Program-made: the position numbers and the translations under genes
Source: Urophycis tenuis
Taxonomy: Eukaryota > Chordata > Actinopteri > Gadiformes > Phycidae
Assembly: GCA_036785325.1 (NCBI GenBank)
Contig: JAXIVH010000005.1
Coordinates: 13,113,218 to 13,177,217, forward strand
Reading direction: 5' to 3'
Length of the DNA: 64,000 nucleotides
Part shown: in pieces, positions 51,891-63,513 of the stretch
How the letters are laid out: each line of letters begins with the position of its first letter
How positions within the stretch are numbered: position 1 is the first letter of the stretch
The notes under the pieces: model-generated
What the model was told of the DNA's origin: nothing
Seen by the model: the letters and a program-made list of their open reading frames with translations, nothing else
The model's database searches: none

Positions 51891-54076
51891 AAAAAACACA
51901 CACACGCGCGCGGCGCGCTCACGTGCGACATCCCCCTCCTTCAACCACCACACACACACACGACAGAAAGGGTAGACTTAACCAAACAGTTTACTGAATC
52001 AATAAGAACATTACAGAACGGTAAAATGGGCATATTCCCTGAGCGATTTATCTCAGCTACAGCATGACAACAAACAAACAGTTACAATTGCAACCGCTGC
52101 GCTGTTTTTCATTTAACTGCCTGTTAGGGGGAACCGGGTGAAACAGTTTCAGCAACGAGATCGAATGGATTTAACAGAAATAGCGAAGTAAACCTATTGC
52201 ATATTTTTATTCAGAAAAATCAACATGTCAACGTGTTCGGGGTGGATACGTGTGCGCAGCCATTAACTATTAAGCCGGCAGCGGAGAACACGCGCTCCGA
52301 CGGCACGGACGTTGCAGGCACACACAAGTAGGCGCTCGCCAACTTTGCCAGGCGGGGGTATCTTTTTTGATTTGCTTTCCACCATGTCAGTGGGTCATTG
52401 TGGAGCGGTGGGCACACATCCTGGCAGTACTGAGTCAGTTCAGTGGTGTATGTTGCCCCCTCTGCCCAGTGAAACCTATGAGTGAAACGCAATACTAGTC
52501 AATGCGGCATTCGAAATGAGTAGGTCCCTATTCTTTATTCGAACGTGTCACGAATATTCGATTATTCGAAAATCGTGTCCCAACCCTAGCACAGAGGGGA
52601 TTGTTGGGAAAGAGGCAACTGTTTGGGGAAGCTCCTATTTATTAACATTTCAACACAAGTTGCATATTTGCATAGGCTACGTTAACTGTTTGTTTTCCAT
52701 AATGAGGGTGTCTCACAAACTGTCTTGCGCTCGCAATGTTTAGGTATCCCCCTAGTGGCCGTTAGCTGTAAAAATCCATAGATAAGCCGCACTGTTATAT
52801 AAGCCGCAGGGTCGAAAAATGGGGAAAAAGTCGCGGCTTATAGTCCGAAAATTACGGTAGTACAATTTACATTTTTGATGTTGGGTATTTATTCAACACA
52901 GTATGTTTTGTAGTAGTAGTTCTTGATTTAACAGTGCATTTTGTGTTAGTAGTAATTTAATACTGTATGTTCTGTGTCAAATATACTGAATTCAACATAG
53001 CCTATTTGGTGGTAACATTTGTCGTCCTACACCAGCACAGGAGTAGTGTAGACAGACAGACATTAATTTAATGATCCCTGAGGGAAGCCGATGCTACAGA
53101 ACATGGCTGCCGGTCACATACTGCATCGCCGTTCATGCAACTGAAATCGATCCGGAAACTCAGTGACCCTTCACCCTTCTTGTGCACGCGGGTCCTGCTC
53201 ATGCTAGGCTGTGTAGGCAGCAGTGGCCCCCCCCCCCCCCCCCCCAGCGGCGGCCTACCAGTTTGTCCTGGCTGCAGAGCGTGGAGCTGGCCCAGGGTCT
53301 CTCGTACGACGCGGCCGTGGAGCTCAGGGACGAGGGCACCTTCCAGCTGGGGGCGCGGCCGTCCGAAGAGCCCCCGCCCCCGTACTCTCTGCTGGAGCCA
53401 AGGTACCGCGAGCCCTGCAGCACACAGCAGCCCGGCTGGGTTAAATCACTCAGAAGGCCGAGGTCAGCTAGGGTAGTTTAAATGGGGGGGAGGGGGGAAA
53501 CCATATTCACTTGGACTGTACCACAGTCAGATCAAGAGACCATATTCACTTGGACTGTACCACAGTCAGATCAAGAGACCATATTCACTTGGACAGTACC
53601 AGTGTCAGATCAAGACACACATCCAATACTATTTTCCTACAACAGCTTTTACATACATTGACTCCCACAGTTAAGATCTGAAAGGTCTGGAATTATAATA
53701 ACGCACCACCATGAACCAAAACGACTGCAATACCTTCCAACAGCCTTATGTTCTGACGCCTATAGCTACTCTGCCAGTTGTTTTTAGAAACTAGGTCATA
53801 CGCAGGGGGTTTTTTTCTTTCTTTTTGGCAACTCCAATCTTGATTGTCCTCTGTCTGACGCCCAAGTCGCTCTGGATTAACGTGTGCAGCTCAACCGACG
53901 GCGTAACAGTCACCACGCCAGCATGTTGCAGGCCTCCACTGCACCGTGTCATAAACACATCAACCCACCCCGGGGTTGGGGGGTACACAGAGAGACCGGA
54001 CTCTTCGGGAATGATCTGGAACCACACGGCTGTCCTATTATAAGCTTTCCTGACGTGTTGCTGGGGCACCACTGAG

Positions 54077-54131
<55 letters not shown>

Positions 54132-55134
54132 GGGGGTGGTCTCTGGAATGTTCTGACTGGAAGCCTCTGGAGAGAAACCGATGCCGGCGTCTCACGAGTT
54201 AAAGTGGATGTCGAGCCCTTCATCACAATCACAGTCACTTCACAAGGACACATTTAACACGTGAACCGGCCCCAGACGGGCAAGGACACGCTGACGAGAC
54301 TCCTGGAGGCGGAACACATTAGACGGAGACCCACTTCCTGCCTGCATGTGCTCTTCGGGCACACGGCGACATTTACATAAGTTTCACTTTGCCAATTCAC
54401 CGCAAATGGGATACTAAAATGGGGACACACATCAGACGATGATAAATTGATGATATATTTATAAATGGAAAAATTTATGAGGCACAGGCTATTAAGTGTG
54501 TTGCATTTTAGCCAGCAAGGATTTCTAAAAGTTTGGGATGCCGGAGAGGAGAAAATTTAAATAAAAAACATCCATAAAAAAAAAAGAAGCTCAAAGTCAA
54601 CAGGAAGTATAAGCGGCTCTGAAACTGTCCTCCTCCCTCAGAGAAAATGGCGCCGCTCCATCTTGACCCCATTCTGTATCGCCGCCTTCAACATACAGCA
54701 GCAGCCAGTGGCGCACGCTGGGGAGGCTGCAATCTTTTGTTTCAGTTGGAGACAAATTAACCACGCTGTCAAGCAAACAAAAAGGAAAAAAAAAAAAAAA
54801 GGTGCCCCACTGTTTGCCAACCCCAGTTCCATTTAAAGGGGACACGCAGGATTCCTGCAGACGAGATGCACCGTGTTCACCCCGGACAGGGAAGTCAGGA
54901 GGGCCGCAGCCCACTGGGCCCACCCCACCACCCCACCACCCCTACCTTGAGGTCCAGCTCTGGTTTGAGCGATGTGGTGGAGCGAGGGAAGCGGTCACTG
55001 CTCAGCAGCCTCTCTCGCCCATACAGCCTGCTGGAGCTCAGCGAGGAAGAGGAGGCCGAGTACGACGAAGAGGTGGTGTAGGGCGACCGGGAGCCTGACA
55101 CGGAGAAGGGGAGTCGGCCGGACTTGGAATCCAT
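46227..55134 (-). CDS. marchf7: MARCHF7 (MARCH7, axotrophin) RING-CH E3 ubiquitin ligase, complete
   Basis: Ubiquitin ligase of the membrane-associated RING-CH family. Ten coding exons on the minus strand, in gene order: 55134-54946, 53414-53259, 51394-51217, 50973-50737, 50605-49405, 48808-48639, 48334-48231, 47541-47440, 47194-47146, 46351-46227. They sum to 2511 bases, 836 residues, with consistent phases. The start is MDSKSGRLPF in a strong Kozak context (GTCGCCATGG) with an in-frame TGA upstream. The N-terminal two thirds is serine-rich. SRDPERLRKIQE leads into the RING-CH at about residues 650-720, followed by YEFVSSGLYLVVLLHLCEQ and FFNLARSLHEHMDSLE, then an acidic C terminus. These conserved blocks fix it as MARCHF7; position next to LY75 rather than MRC2 argues against MARCHF10. 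Human MARCHF7 is about 704 residues; the fish protein has a longer low-complexity centre. Confidence 0.93.
48231..48808 (-). CDS. marchf7: MARCHF7 RING-CH domain exons
   Basis: Exons 48808-48639 and 48334-48231. Zinc ligands are visible in the C4HC3 RING-CH order: CRIC, PCRC, HQEC and CELC. Context: LLLEESDEEEGDLCRICQM, IQPCRCTGSLQFVHQECIKK and TSLEAITTCELCKDKLHLNI. The histidine in the fourth position marks it as RING-CH rather than classical RING. This domain recruits E2 enzymes. Confidence 0.95.
49405..50605 (-). CDS. marchf7: MARCHF7 large central exon
   Basis: A 1201-base exon, high GC, encoding the low-complexity centre: SSYAQGARPKETLYSPTTT near the start (cf. SYSQGARPKE in mammals), long serine and proline runs, FFRLFSRRSGQDSSSSS, QAFAFLRRRRQDLAPIQE, SLRSRCPPLFSRHRREGRDE, an acidic run of about 20 E/D residues, and RDPERLRKIQE at the end. 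The opposite strand stays open over long stretches because of base composition; those frames are not genes. Confidence 0.9.
51435..51615 (-). repeat. SINE copy, antisense
   Basis: CTTAGCGGACGCTTTCAGCC followed further on by GGGATCGAACCCAGAACC. Same family as 36535 and 40362. Located in the MARCHF7 intron, next to the nested transposon. Confidence 0.5.
51646..52859. mobile_element. TIR element with AGCCGC-rich ends, interrupted by a hAT insertion
   Basis: Left end TACCGTACTTTCCGGACTAT and the complement of the right end TACCGTAATTTTCGGACTAT are inverted repeats, each followed by further copies of ATAAGCCGCA. A TA dinucleotide may be the target duplication. The original element is about 400 bp; an 803-bp hAT copy splits it. 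It is in the MARCHF7 intron between exons 2 and 3. Confidence 0.75.
51786..52588 (-). mobile_element. hAT transposon fragment with ZBED-type dimerisation domain
   Basis: 803-bp insertion flanked by a perfect 8-bp duplication GCACAGAG (51778-51785 and 52589-52596). Ends are TAGGGATGTGAC and, inverted, TAGGGTTGGGAC. A minus-strand frame at 52220-52492 encodes DPLTWWKANQKRYPRLAKLA, then SAYLCVPATSVPSERVFSAA, the C-terminal dimerisation domain of hAT transposases. The catalytic N-terminal part is missing, so it is a deletion derivative. Confidence 0.88.
53500..53616. repeat. 39-bp tandem repeat, three units
   Basis: ACCATATTCACTTGGACTGT... repeated three times in the MARCHF7 intron upstream of exon 53259-53414 (gene order). 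Confidence 0.9.
54079..54129. repeat. (GT)n microsatellite
   Basis: MARCHF7 intron 1 (coding numbering). Confidence 0.95.
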
Positions 55135-55147
55135 GGCGACGGCTCAG

Positions 55148-55720
55148 CTGGAGGTGGGGGGGGGGGGGGGGGGGGGAGTGTTAGAGAGTCAGTACACAGA
55201 GAGGTCTGTGGGAGTGCTACCACCTAGTGGTGAAACCCCCATTGATTATGAGTTGTTGTACTTGTAAAGAAATTAAAAAAAAAAAAATATATATATATAT
55301 GTATATATATAGATATCAGAGAATACCATTGTGAAATATATTTTTGGCTTGGGCGTGTTAAAACGACATTCATCTCAAGAGTTTGGTCTTGTTTGAACAG
55401 GGGATTTCAAGTCCGTACAGTGCAGTCTGATTCATCCACCCGGTGAGGTAAACAAAGCAGGTTTCTGTTGACACATGCATCACAGAGCGGGGACAGTGCA
55501 GCCTGCTCCTCACCATTACATGGCGTTTCACCGCTGGGATGGCGGCCAGCACGCCGAAACATGATTCTGGTGGGTTTGCCCCAGGTTTTTTTTTTTTTGT
55601 GTGTTGACAAAACACAGAACAGAGAAAGGAAAAAAAAACCAACAGCATGCGGTTCTCCAAGTACTTTCCCAAAACAACATGAAGAAACATCCAGAACTTC
55701 CAGATCACAGGGGCATGAGC

Positions 55721-55752
<32 letters not shown>

Positions 55753-57917
55753 GTACTAAAAATATCTCTGGTTTGCTGAGCCAGCCCGGGGTGTCTGTGT
55801 GCTGGCCGTCAGCAGCCCCAGCCCCTGCCTCTTGGAGGACCAACTGACGTGACATTTGCAACACACCAGCGGAGCAGGTTTTCCTTGGGGCTGCTGAGAC
55901 GCACCCAGATGGTGATATTAGGACCACCAATGAAAAGACTGGTGATCTAGGACCACCAGTACTTCCTGGTGACTATAGTGCAATAAGAGTGCCAGTGGAA
56001 AGACTAGTGCTATAAAGACCACCTCGACAGACTAGTGCACGTTCACCACAACACAATTATAAATACTATAGGCTACAGGGCAACCTGTAGAAACGGGGGT
56101 GGCAGGGGAAAGGGGGCAGCATAGCTCAGTGGCTAGAGCGGGTCATCCACTCACCGGTGGGCTGGCGGTTCGATCCCCACCTCCCAACTGTTCACATGCC
56201 AAACACCACAAATGTACTGATTGCAAGTCGCTTTGGACAAAAGCGTCTGCTTAATGCCAATAAATGTAAAATGTATATGTAGAAAGACTAGCAGTTTAGC
56301 ACCAATGGCAGAAACAATCCTATAGGACCAAACCATTAGAAATTGAAATCAGTTGCAAGACTAGTGAAAACAAGCATTCTAGGACCACCAGTGCCTCGCT
56401 AGCCAAGTATCCTACGTACCAAAGTATTCTCATCCTGCAGTATCACAGTAGCATTTGCAGACGTCGCTCTGGTCTCTGGTACCAAGACCATAAAGACATA
56501 AAGTGATGTCTGAAGTGGAGACAAATGTTCAATGCACTTTAAAAATAAAAGTGCAACTCATCTGCACTTGCAGAGCAGGAACACTGTGCAAACATATTGG
56601 AAAGCTTTGTTTTCTAATAGACTCTGGTCTTCAGCAGGTCAGGTGGCTTTCAGTGCAGTTTAGGGAGTTGTGTGGTCGGTCGGATCTTTGTAAGCAAATA
56701 GGCCTTCACCCTGAACCATGCAGGGGCCTTCACCCTGAACCACGCAGGGGCCTTCCTGGCTTCTGAGGCACATTCTCAGTGACACAGCACACCCTACCTA
56801 CCAAACACAACCCTCCCCCCAATATAATAATCATCAGAAAAAAGATATCCTGAAATATGAAAGGTGTAGCCCTTTGCTAAATATAACAACAGTGATAAAA
56901 GCTTAACAAAGCCCCATACAAGCAAAACAGTTAATAGGTCATATTACTCAGCCCCACTGGTTACATCGTCTTTATACGCAGTAAAAAAAAAAAAAAACCA
57001 GCATAATTCAACATTAACAACGCATGCTGGGGATCTCAGCTTCGTCTTCACTGCTGGTGGGGGAAAATGTCTCGTACAGTGACTTGACCTCAAGAATTGC
57101 ATACGTAAAAAATGTTACAAATTCTGCACATTCTGCTGAACTGTCTGTATACGATTTACGTTTGAATGCAACTTGAATACAAACCCCAAATCCTCGGTTG
57201 TGGATTTGTAAATGCCAGACAGCAGATCGAGTCACACAAGTTACTTGTGTATATAAAAAAGGTATCCAAAAGCAACATTACCAAGTTAGTATGAGCACGT
57301 GCAGGTCACCGTATGGCAGTAACATACGTATATAAAGCATCAAAGAGCAACATACCCAGTAAGTGTATAGGTATCCACCCAATCCACGACACAAAGGCAG
57401 CACGAATATGTCTGGGATCACCGCTCATAAACACAAAACAGTACAGTCGTATCTGTTGGTAACGTTAGTCTGCTGTGACCAAACAAGGAGACGGGAGGTG
57501 ACAGCACATGTTGTTTATTAGAGGGACACCGAAATAACATCCGTGGTGCTGGTTGCCCATGGAAATTAAATAAGGTCCTCATGTCCGTAGACACAATACA
57601 ATATCTCACATATTACACGTATTTAAGCTGTCATCCACGGCACGGCAATATAAAAAAAAGGTTGCGATGAAGAACGATCAGATGATACCTTGTTATGATA
57701 AACTTAATGATTATGCAAGTCTAGTGATTGTTGTCCTCCTCAACGACTGTAGACAAACGTACAAATAAAGACACTGCTGCAAGCAGCCACGGAGGCCTCG
57801 ACCTAAAGTCTCAACATGAGGTCGACAGATCCCGCCCCGCCAGGTTACGTCAATCCTTGTGTTTTCTCCGGGTGACAAGGAACGTGAAATAGTTTTGAGT
57901 TGTCTTGCGCTGCTTAC
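55148..57917 (-). other. MARCHF7 leader intron
   Basis: Contains a poly-G/C run, an AT microsatellite near 55290, and the SINE at 56108. Otherwise unassigned. A CTCF-like CCACTAGGTGG on the minus strand lies at about 55220-55232. Confidence 0.4.
56108..56277 (+). repeat. tRNA-derived SINE
   Basis: A box TAGCTCAGTGG, B box GGTTCGATCCC, body, then tail GTCGCTTTGGACAAAAGCGT and AATAAATGTAAA. tRNA-like head but without proper arms, so a SINE, not a tRNA gene. In the MARCHF7 leader intron. Confidence 0.75.
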
Positions 57918-57990
57918 CTTTCGGTTATTTCAGTCTCCGATGCATGCAGCGCTAAAGGTGCTGCTGTGTGTGTTGTCAGAGAAGGGTCAT
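57918..57990 (-). other. marchf7: Possible MARCHF7 5' UTR exon
   Basis: On the minus strand a consensus donor (AAAG|GTAAGC, plus-strand 57912-57921) ends a short non-coding segment about 2.8 kb upstream of the first coding exon. That exon has its own acceptor at 55148 and only 13 bases of leader, so an upstream leader exon must exist. The 5' end is not determined. Confidence 0.35.
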
Positions 57991-58733
57991 GTGATTTATA
58001 ACGCAGAATCCCCTATGACCCGAGCAAGACCCAGTGGGCGGGGCGTCTATGGGATCACGTGATTTATAATGACGAATGAAAGTAGCTGGATAATTGCTAC
58101 TTTCAAGTCCTATCGGAGTTTCCGTAATTAATAACTACCGTTTTACATCAACGAGCTCTCTCAAGACTGAACAAAAATAATTGCCACAAAGAGTGACTGA
58201 AGAAGACCACAAAAAAGGCATACACAATGGACACCTCACATCATTGGAAAGCCACCATTCAATGTAAGAAAATCTAAATGAATGCAAGTTTGATCAATCT
58301 TCACACTGTTTCACAGATACCAATAGAAAAATTAAAGCAGTGCAATTTAACGGCGGTCTCCATCTCCAGCATTTTCTGGGGTGACTACTGGCAAGTGTTT
58401 ACAAGCGAGATATTTCCACTTTTTTTATTAGTAAGAATAATATTTTTTATGTAATTATAATAATATATATTCATCCCTTCCATCCTTCCATCTTCCATCC
58501 TATCCGACTTGAGCGCAGCACAGGGGTCTAGCCGATAGGCCCGAACATACAGTGGGCGGTACCTTCTCCATTACCAACCAATCATGCCCCGTCACATTGC
58601 CTTAGCCCTAACCCTTTAGTATTGGTAGTTGTAGTAGTGGTAGTATTGAAATAGTTTGGTACATTTTTGGATAAAATAACAATATAATTTTCTTCCACTT
58701 ATTTAGCTTAATGTCATCATGATTATTATGATT

Positions 58734-58747
58734 TTCTTCTTCTTCTT

Positions 58748-58816
<69 letters not shown>

Positions 58817-58817
58817 C

Positions 58818-58867
<50 letters not shown>

Positions 58868-58868
58868 G
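58734..58868. repeat. (TTC)n(TTA)n microsatellite
   Basis: Trinucleotide array in the MARCHF7-BAZ2B intergenic DNA. Confidence 0.95.
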
Positions 58869-59924
58869 TATATTATAAAATAAGCCAATAAAGTTTTGGA
58901 GCCTTCAATGTTAAATCAAATATTAAAAAAACTTGAATGTTTATCAATGTGTGAAAAGCATACAATGCGCAGCCATAGACTGTAGTGTGCATAACGTCAT
59001 TAGTTATTATTTAAACAGGGAAACAGTTATCGACATTTGGTAATGTACCAGTTTGTTTATGGTGCTCTATTTCAAATGATCAGATCGCATAGTATCTATA
59101 CAGGACAATGCAATTTGAATAATAATTAAATTAGAATATAAGTGGCCGGTAAACACAGATATTAAACACGAATAAGTAGACATGTAAACATACAGAATAG
59201 CCCCTTATACCTAGTTATAAACATGAATGAATGAACATCATTTAGCAATTAATCAATCTGTGTACATAATAACCATTAACAAGAGTTAATGAATTACATT
59301 CATTATTGTAGATTAATTTTGATAATAGTGTAGACCTAAACCATTCTAAACGCATCAACTCCCATTATCAACCAAAGATTTACCAACCTACACACCTAGG
59401 CCTACATCACCTCTTTGTCTTAAAAGCTGGAGAGTAAAAATAGAACAAATGCAACAATTATTCTAACAAACATACTTCTTAAAATAGTTATATGACGGAA
59501 AACAATTTTATCATACTACATAGGCTAACATATACAAATATAAATACAGTTAAATATTGCATAAATAAAAAACCGCAATATTTAATTTTAAATGATTGGG
59601 AGAGTGTTCACCTGTCCATTTTTAAACATTAGCAATTGTGTTTGGCGATAAAAAAAAACGAATTAGAAGCATGTATCAGGTTGCTATAAATTATTGTTTA
59701 CAGCAGGCAATCATTAGGTATTTTAGTTCTTCAATTACAAGTGCTTGAGCCAAATCTAATTGCTAATGTTTTCCTTGCTAATATAATTCTGGCTGCTATA
59801 TATGCGGGGCAAAACGTCTTGTCAACGCTGTGTCATCTGCAACAAGCAGGTAGCCATCATCACCCCGCTTCACAGGGTTGACGTCATTATGAACAGAAAA
59901 ACACAAAACAGTTCCCTGTTTTCG

Positions 59925-59938
59925 CCACTAGGGGGCAG
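59925..59938 (+). promoter_or_regulatory. CTCF-like binding site
   Basis: CCACTAGGGGGCAG is an essentially perfect match to the core CTCF motif. It lies between the divergent MARCHF7 and BAZ2B genes, a position typical of boundary elements. Binding is not shown by sequence alone. Confidence 0.5.
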
Positions 59939-60525
59939 GAGCGGCTCACAGTTTTCTGCTCCCCCGAGCGCTGAAGGGCGAAGGCTGTGCCAGCCACTCT
60001 ATTATTAGCCCTCCAGAACACGGTGTTTGTTTATTTAGGGAGGTAATTAAACACTATTTCAACAGGTGTAATTAGATTGATTAAAAATAATTGATTTGGA
60101 AAAGCCATTGACAAGCCCATCATCAAAGCCAATGCATGATTATCGACATTAATATATTTTTGTACTAAATATATTGAAAGTTTTATTCACCCCCAGAGAC
60201 TATTATAAATATAAATAGATTTATAAAGCACACGATCAATGCCATTAATATCAATTGCTCGTGTGGCCTGTAAAACTTACCTACACTGGATTGGTGTTTA
60301 GTGTTTTGGGATGCAGGGACGGTCCGTTTGTAGCCTACAACTGATGCATATTAATGTGAAGGTCAACAAGACGCTGGTCGTCGCGCTAACCTAACACTCC
60401 CCACAGACACAACAACAACAACAACAATCCAATACTAATCCTTTTTATTAAAACCCTTAAAACAGTGACCTAAAGCAGGTATACAATTGATTTAAGCCAT
60501 GCGGAACATATAGGGACGAGAAATA

Positions 60526-60544
60526 GAGAGAGAGAGAGAGAGAG

Positions 60545-60584
<40 letters not shown>

Positions 60585-60591
60585 GAGAGAA

Positions 60592-60680
<89 letters not shown>
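60526..60680. repeat. (GA)n microsatellite
   Basis: About 155 bases with small interruptions, just 5' of the GC-rich block. Confidence 0.95.
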
Positions 60681-60683
<3 letters not shown>

Positions 60684-60839
60684 GTAGCCTAATGGAGGAG
60701 GGCTGCAGATTAATTGCCGACATAAAAGGACACATGACCTACAGAGACAAAACGAGGAAGTATAGGAGGAGCGCTCCGTTCATCGGGGGAGAAGAGGAGA
60801 GGACAGGAGGAAGAGAGGAGGGGAGGAGAGAGGAGGCTT

Positions 60840-61095
60840 CTCGTCTCCGTGCGGGTCCGTGGGCCAATCCCATTTGCTGGGGCTTGGCTGCCTGGGAAGC
60901 TGGATCCCGGGCACTTGCTCCTCCCCCGCGGCCGCTGATTGGAGGATAATGAAGCATTCCTCTTTCCGCTGCTGCTCATATGCTCGCCGTAGCGGAGGGG
61001 AGGGAGCGTGGGGGGGGGGGCGGGGGGGCACATTTTCCATTGGAGTGGTTGGGGGACGGGGCGGTGGAGGGGGCGGGGGAGGCTGGCTCTTTCAG
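60840..61095. promoter_or_regulatory. GC-rich block, possible BAZ2B promoter
   Basis: CpG- and GC-rich segment in otherwise AT-rich intergenic DNA. It holds a GC-box-like run, a GCGGCCGC and a reverse CCAAT box (ctgattggag) close together, followed by G-rich runs. It sits 5' of the assembly gap and of BAZ2B. A role as promoter is inference. Confidence 0.3.
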
Positions 61096-61300
61096 CCAGG
61101 GCTTATGAGCATGTAACCTGAGATTTCACACAATGTCTTACTAGAAGCCCTTTCTCCTCTTGTGGTGTATAGTCCGTAGTAAATGGAGACTAAACTGTCC
61201 CTTTGAGACGGTCGTTCATTCACAGGCCGACTTCATGAGTCCCGTTACTGAAACGACCAGTACCGCTGATCCGCTGGGTTACTTGTGTAGGCTACTAGAT

Positions 61301-61500
61301 NNNNNNNNNNNNNNNNNNNNNNNNNNNNNNNNNNNNNNNNNNNNNNNNNNNNNNNNNNNNNNNNNNNNNNNNNNNNNNNNNNNNNNNNNNNNNNNNNNNN
61401 NNNNNNNNNNNNNNNNNNNNNNNNNNNNNNNNNNNNNNNNNNNNNNNNNNNNNNNNNNNNNNNNNNNNNNNNNNNNNNNNNNNNNNNNNNNNNNNNNNNN
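61301..61500. other. Assembly gap (200 N)
   Basis: Exactly 200 N, a round number that suggests a gap of unknown true size. It falls between the GC-rich block and the first recognisable BAZ2B exon. Confidence 0.98.
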
Positions 61501-62048
61501 CCACAGGTGGCCAGCCATGTATGTCATTATCTTTGTGAGAGAGAGAGCGAGCGCAGAGAGAGCGAGGGAGAGAGAAACATGACTCTGCTAGAGTAGTCAG
61601 AGATAGCAAGCAACCATTTTGTTAATGTCTCAAGGGAGTATAAAGACATAGATGATGTTTTAGATTAGATTAAAATTAGATTGTTATAACATTGTTGTTG
61701 TTATTAGGAGTAGATTTTAATTGTTACATCTATATTTAACTTTATGAGCTAGAAATAATATAAAATTAAAATATTAAACAAAAAAGTTATCTATTGTTTG
61801 TTATCTTTATTGATTACCGTCAGTTAGAATTATGAAACTGTCTTTTTCCATCAAGTCAACATAAACTCAACATTTTGTTTGACTGTGTCTCGCCCTCCTT
61901 TTTATATCTTTCTCTTCATCTTTCTCTATCCCTCTCGTATCTCTCTCTCTCTCGTTCTCTCTCAACTCTCGCTCTCATTCTTTACTTGTCTTTCTCACGT
62001 ATCTCTCTCCCTCTCTCTCTCTCTCTGTTGGTCTCTCTCTCTCTCTAG

Positions 62049-62271
62049 GGGTTACACTGGAGCTTGTTGAAGGAGGACGAGGTCATCCCTCGGCTCCTGG
62101 CCATGGAGGGCCGCAGGGGCCGGCCCCCCAACACGGAGCGCCCGCCTGGGGCCGAGGGCCCCAAGGGGTCCCGGCGCCGGAAGGGGAGGCCCCCAAACGT
62201 GGGTGACCCCGGGGCCCCCGAGGGCCCCAGCCCCAGTGAGGTCAAACTGCTACGCAAACTAGAGGCCCAAG
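62049..62271 (+). CDS. baz2b: BAZ2B exon with AT-hook-like motifs
   Basis: Acceptor is tag at the end of a CT-rich tract. It opens GLHWSLLKEDEVIPRLLAME and holds two GRPPN motifs spaced about 27 residues apart. The donor CAAG|GTGAGA is repeated at 72-base intervals in the intron that follows. Confidence 0.88.
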
Positions 62272-62862
62272 GTGAGAGGACTCATATTAACTAATCACTA
62301 CCTTACTGTTTGTGAACTTATTATTACAACCTAGAGGCCCAAAGTGAGAGGACTCATATTAACTAATCACTACCTTACTGTTTGTGAACTTATTATTACA
62401 ACCTAGAGGCCCAAGGTGAGAGGACTCATATTAACTAATCACTTACTTACTGTTTGTGAACTTATTATTACAACCTAGAGGCCCAAGGTGAGAGGACTCA
62501 CATTAACTATTAACTAACTTGCTGTTTATGAACTTATTATTACAAACTAGAGGCCCAAAGTAGAGGATTCATCTTAACTATTACTAACTTACTGTTTCTT
62601 AATGCATTATTACAAACTACAAACCCAAGATTATTGGATTTATATGAACTATTCAATAACTTACTGTTTATGAATTCATTATTACAAACTAGAGTCCCAA
62701 GATTAGGAGATTCATATGAACTATTAATAATGTTTACTGTTTGTTAACTTAATGATTATGTGAAAACTTTTAAGTCAAATTAAAAAAGTTTATATGGTTT
62801 GTGGTTTTTTAGTTAACATTAAACAAGAACCCATTGAACAAGAACCCATTGAAATCCCCCCC

Positions 62863-62951
<89 letters not shown>

Positions 62952-63416
62952 ATCTACAGAGATAGCACGCCAGGCCGCTCAAATGAAACTAATGAGGAAA
63001 CTGGAAAAGCAGGCGATGGCCCGCGCAGCCAAAGAGGCCCGCAAGCAGCAAGGTAGCCACAGCAACATGCTACCATAGACATAACATACATAACATACGA
63101 TTAGCCTCTTTCACACATAGTTTGCCTGCTCAAGACCTGGTAACTTTTCCGATCGATCCCTGCTCTCTATGCAGGAAATGTTGCCGAACATTGCAGGGAC
63201 TGCATGTGTGAAAGGGGCTCCAGACTCTATAACATAGCATGCTACCCAACATGATAGCTGTAGTATAGGCCGGTACAATGCAGGTATTAGCATTAACACT
63301 GTATTCATATATATATATTCATCTGTTAAAAAACATCAAACTCTCCTTTCATGTTGGTTTACATTTATTTTGTATTATTATTATGATTATTCTTATTATC
63401 CTTATTATTATTATTA

Positions 63417-63513
<97 letters not shown>

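Larger units (their letters stand above)
58000..61300. other. MARCHF7-BAZ2B divergent intergenic region
   Basis: About 3.3 kb, very AT-rich in 58.1-60.4 kb. Holds two microsatellites, the CTCF-like site and the GC-rich block. I see no BAZ2B coding exon here. Confidence 0.5.

Noticed and set aside
56108..56180. tRNA gene
   Set aside because: A and B boxes are present but the arms do not pair as a tRNA and a SINE tail follows.
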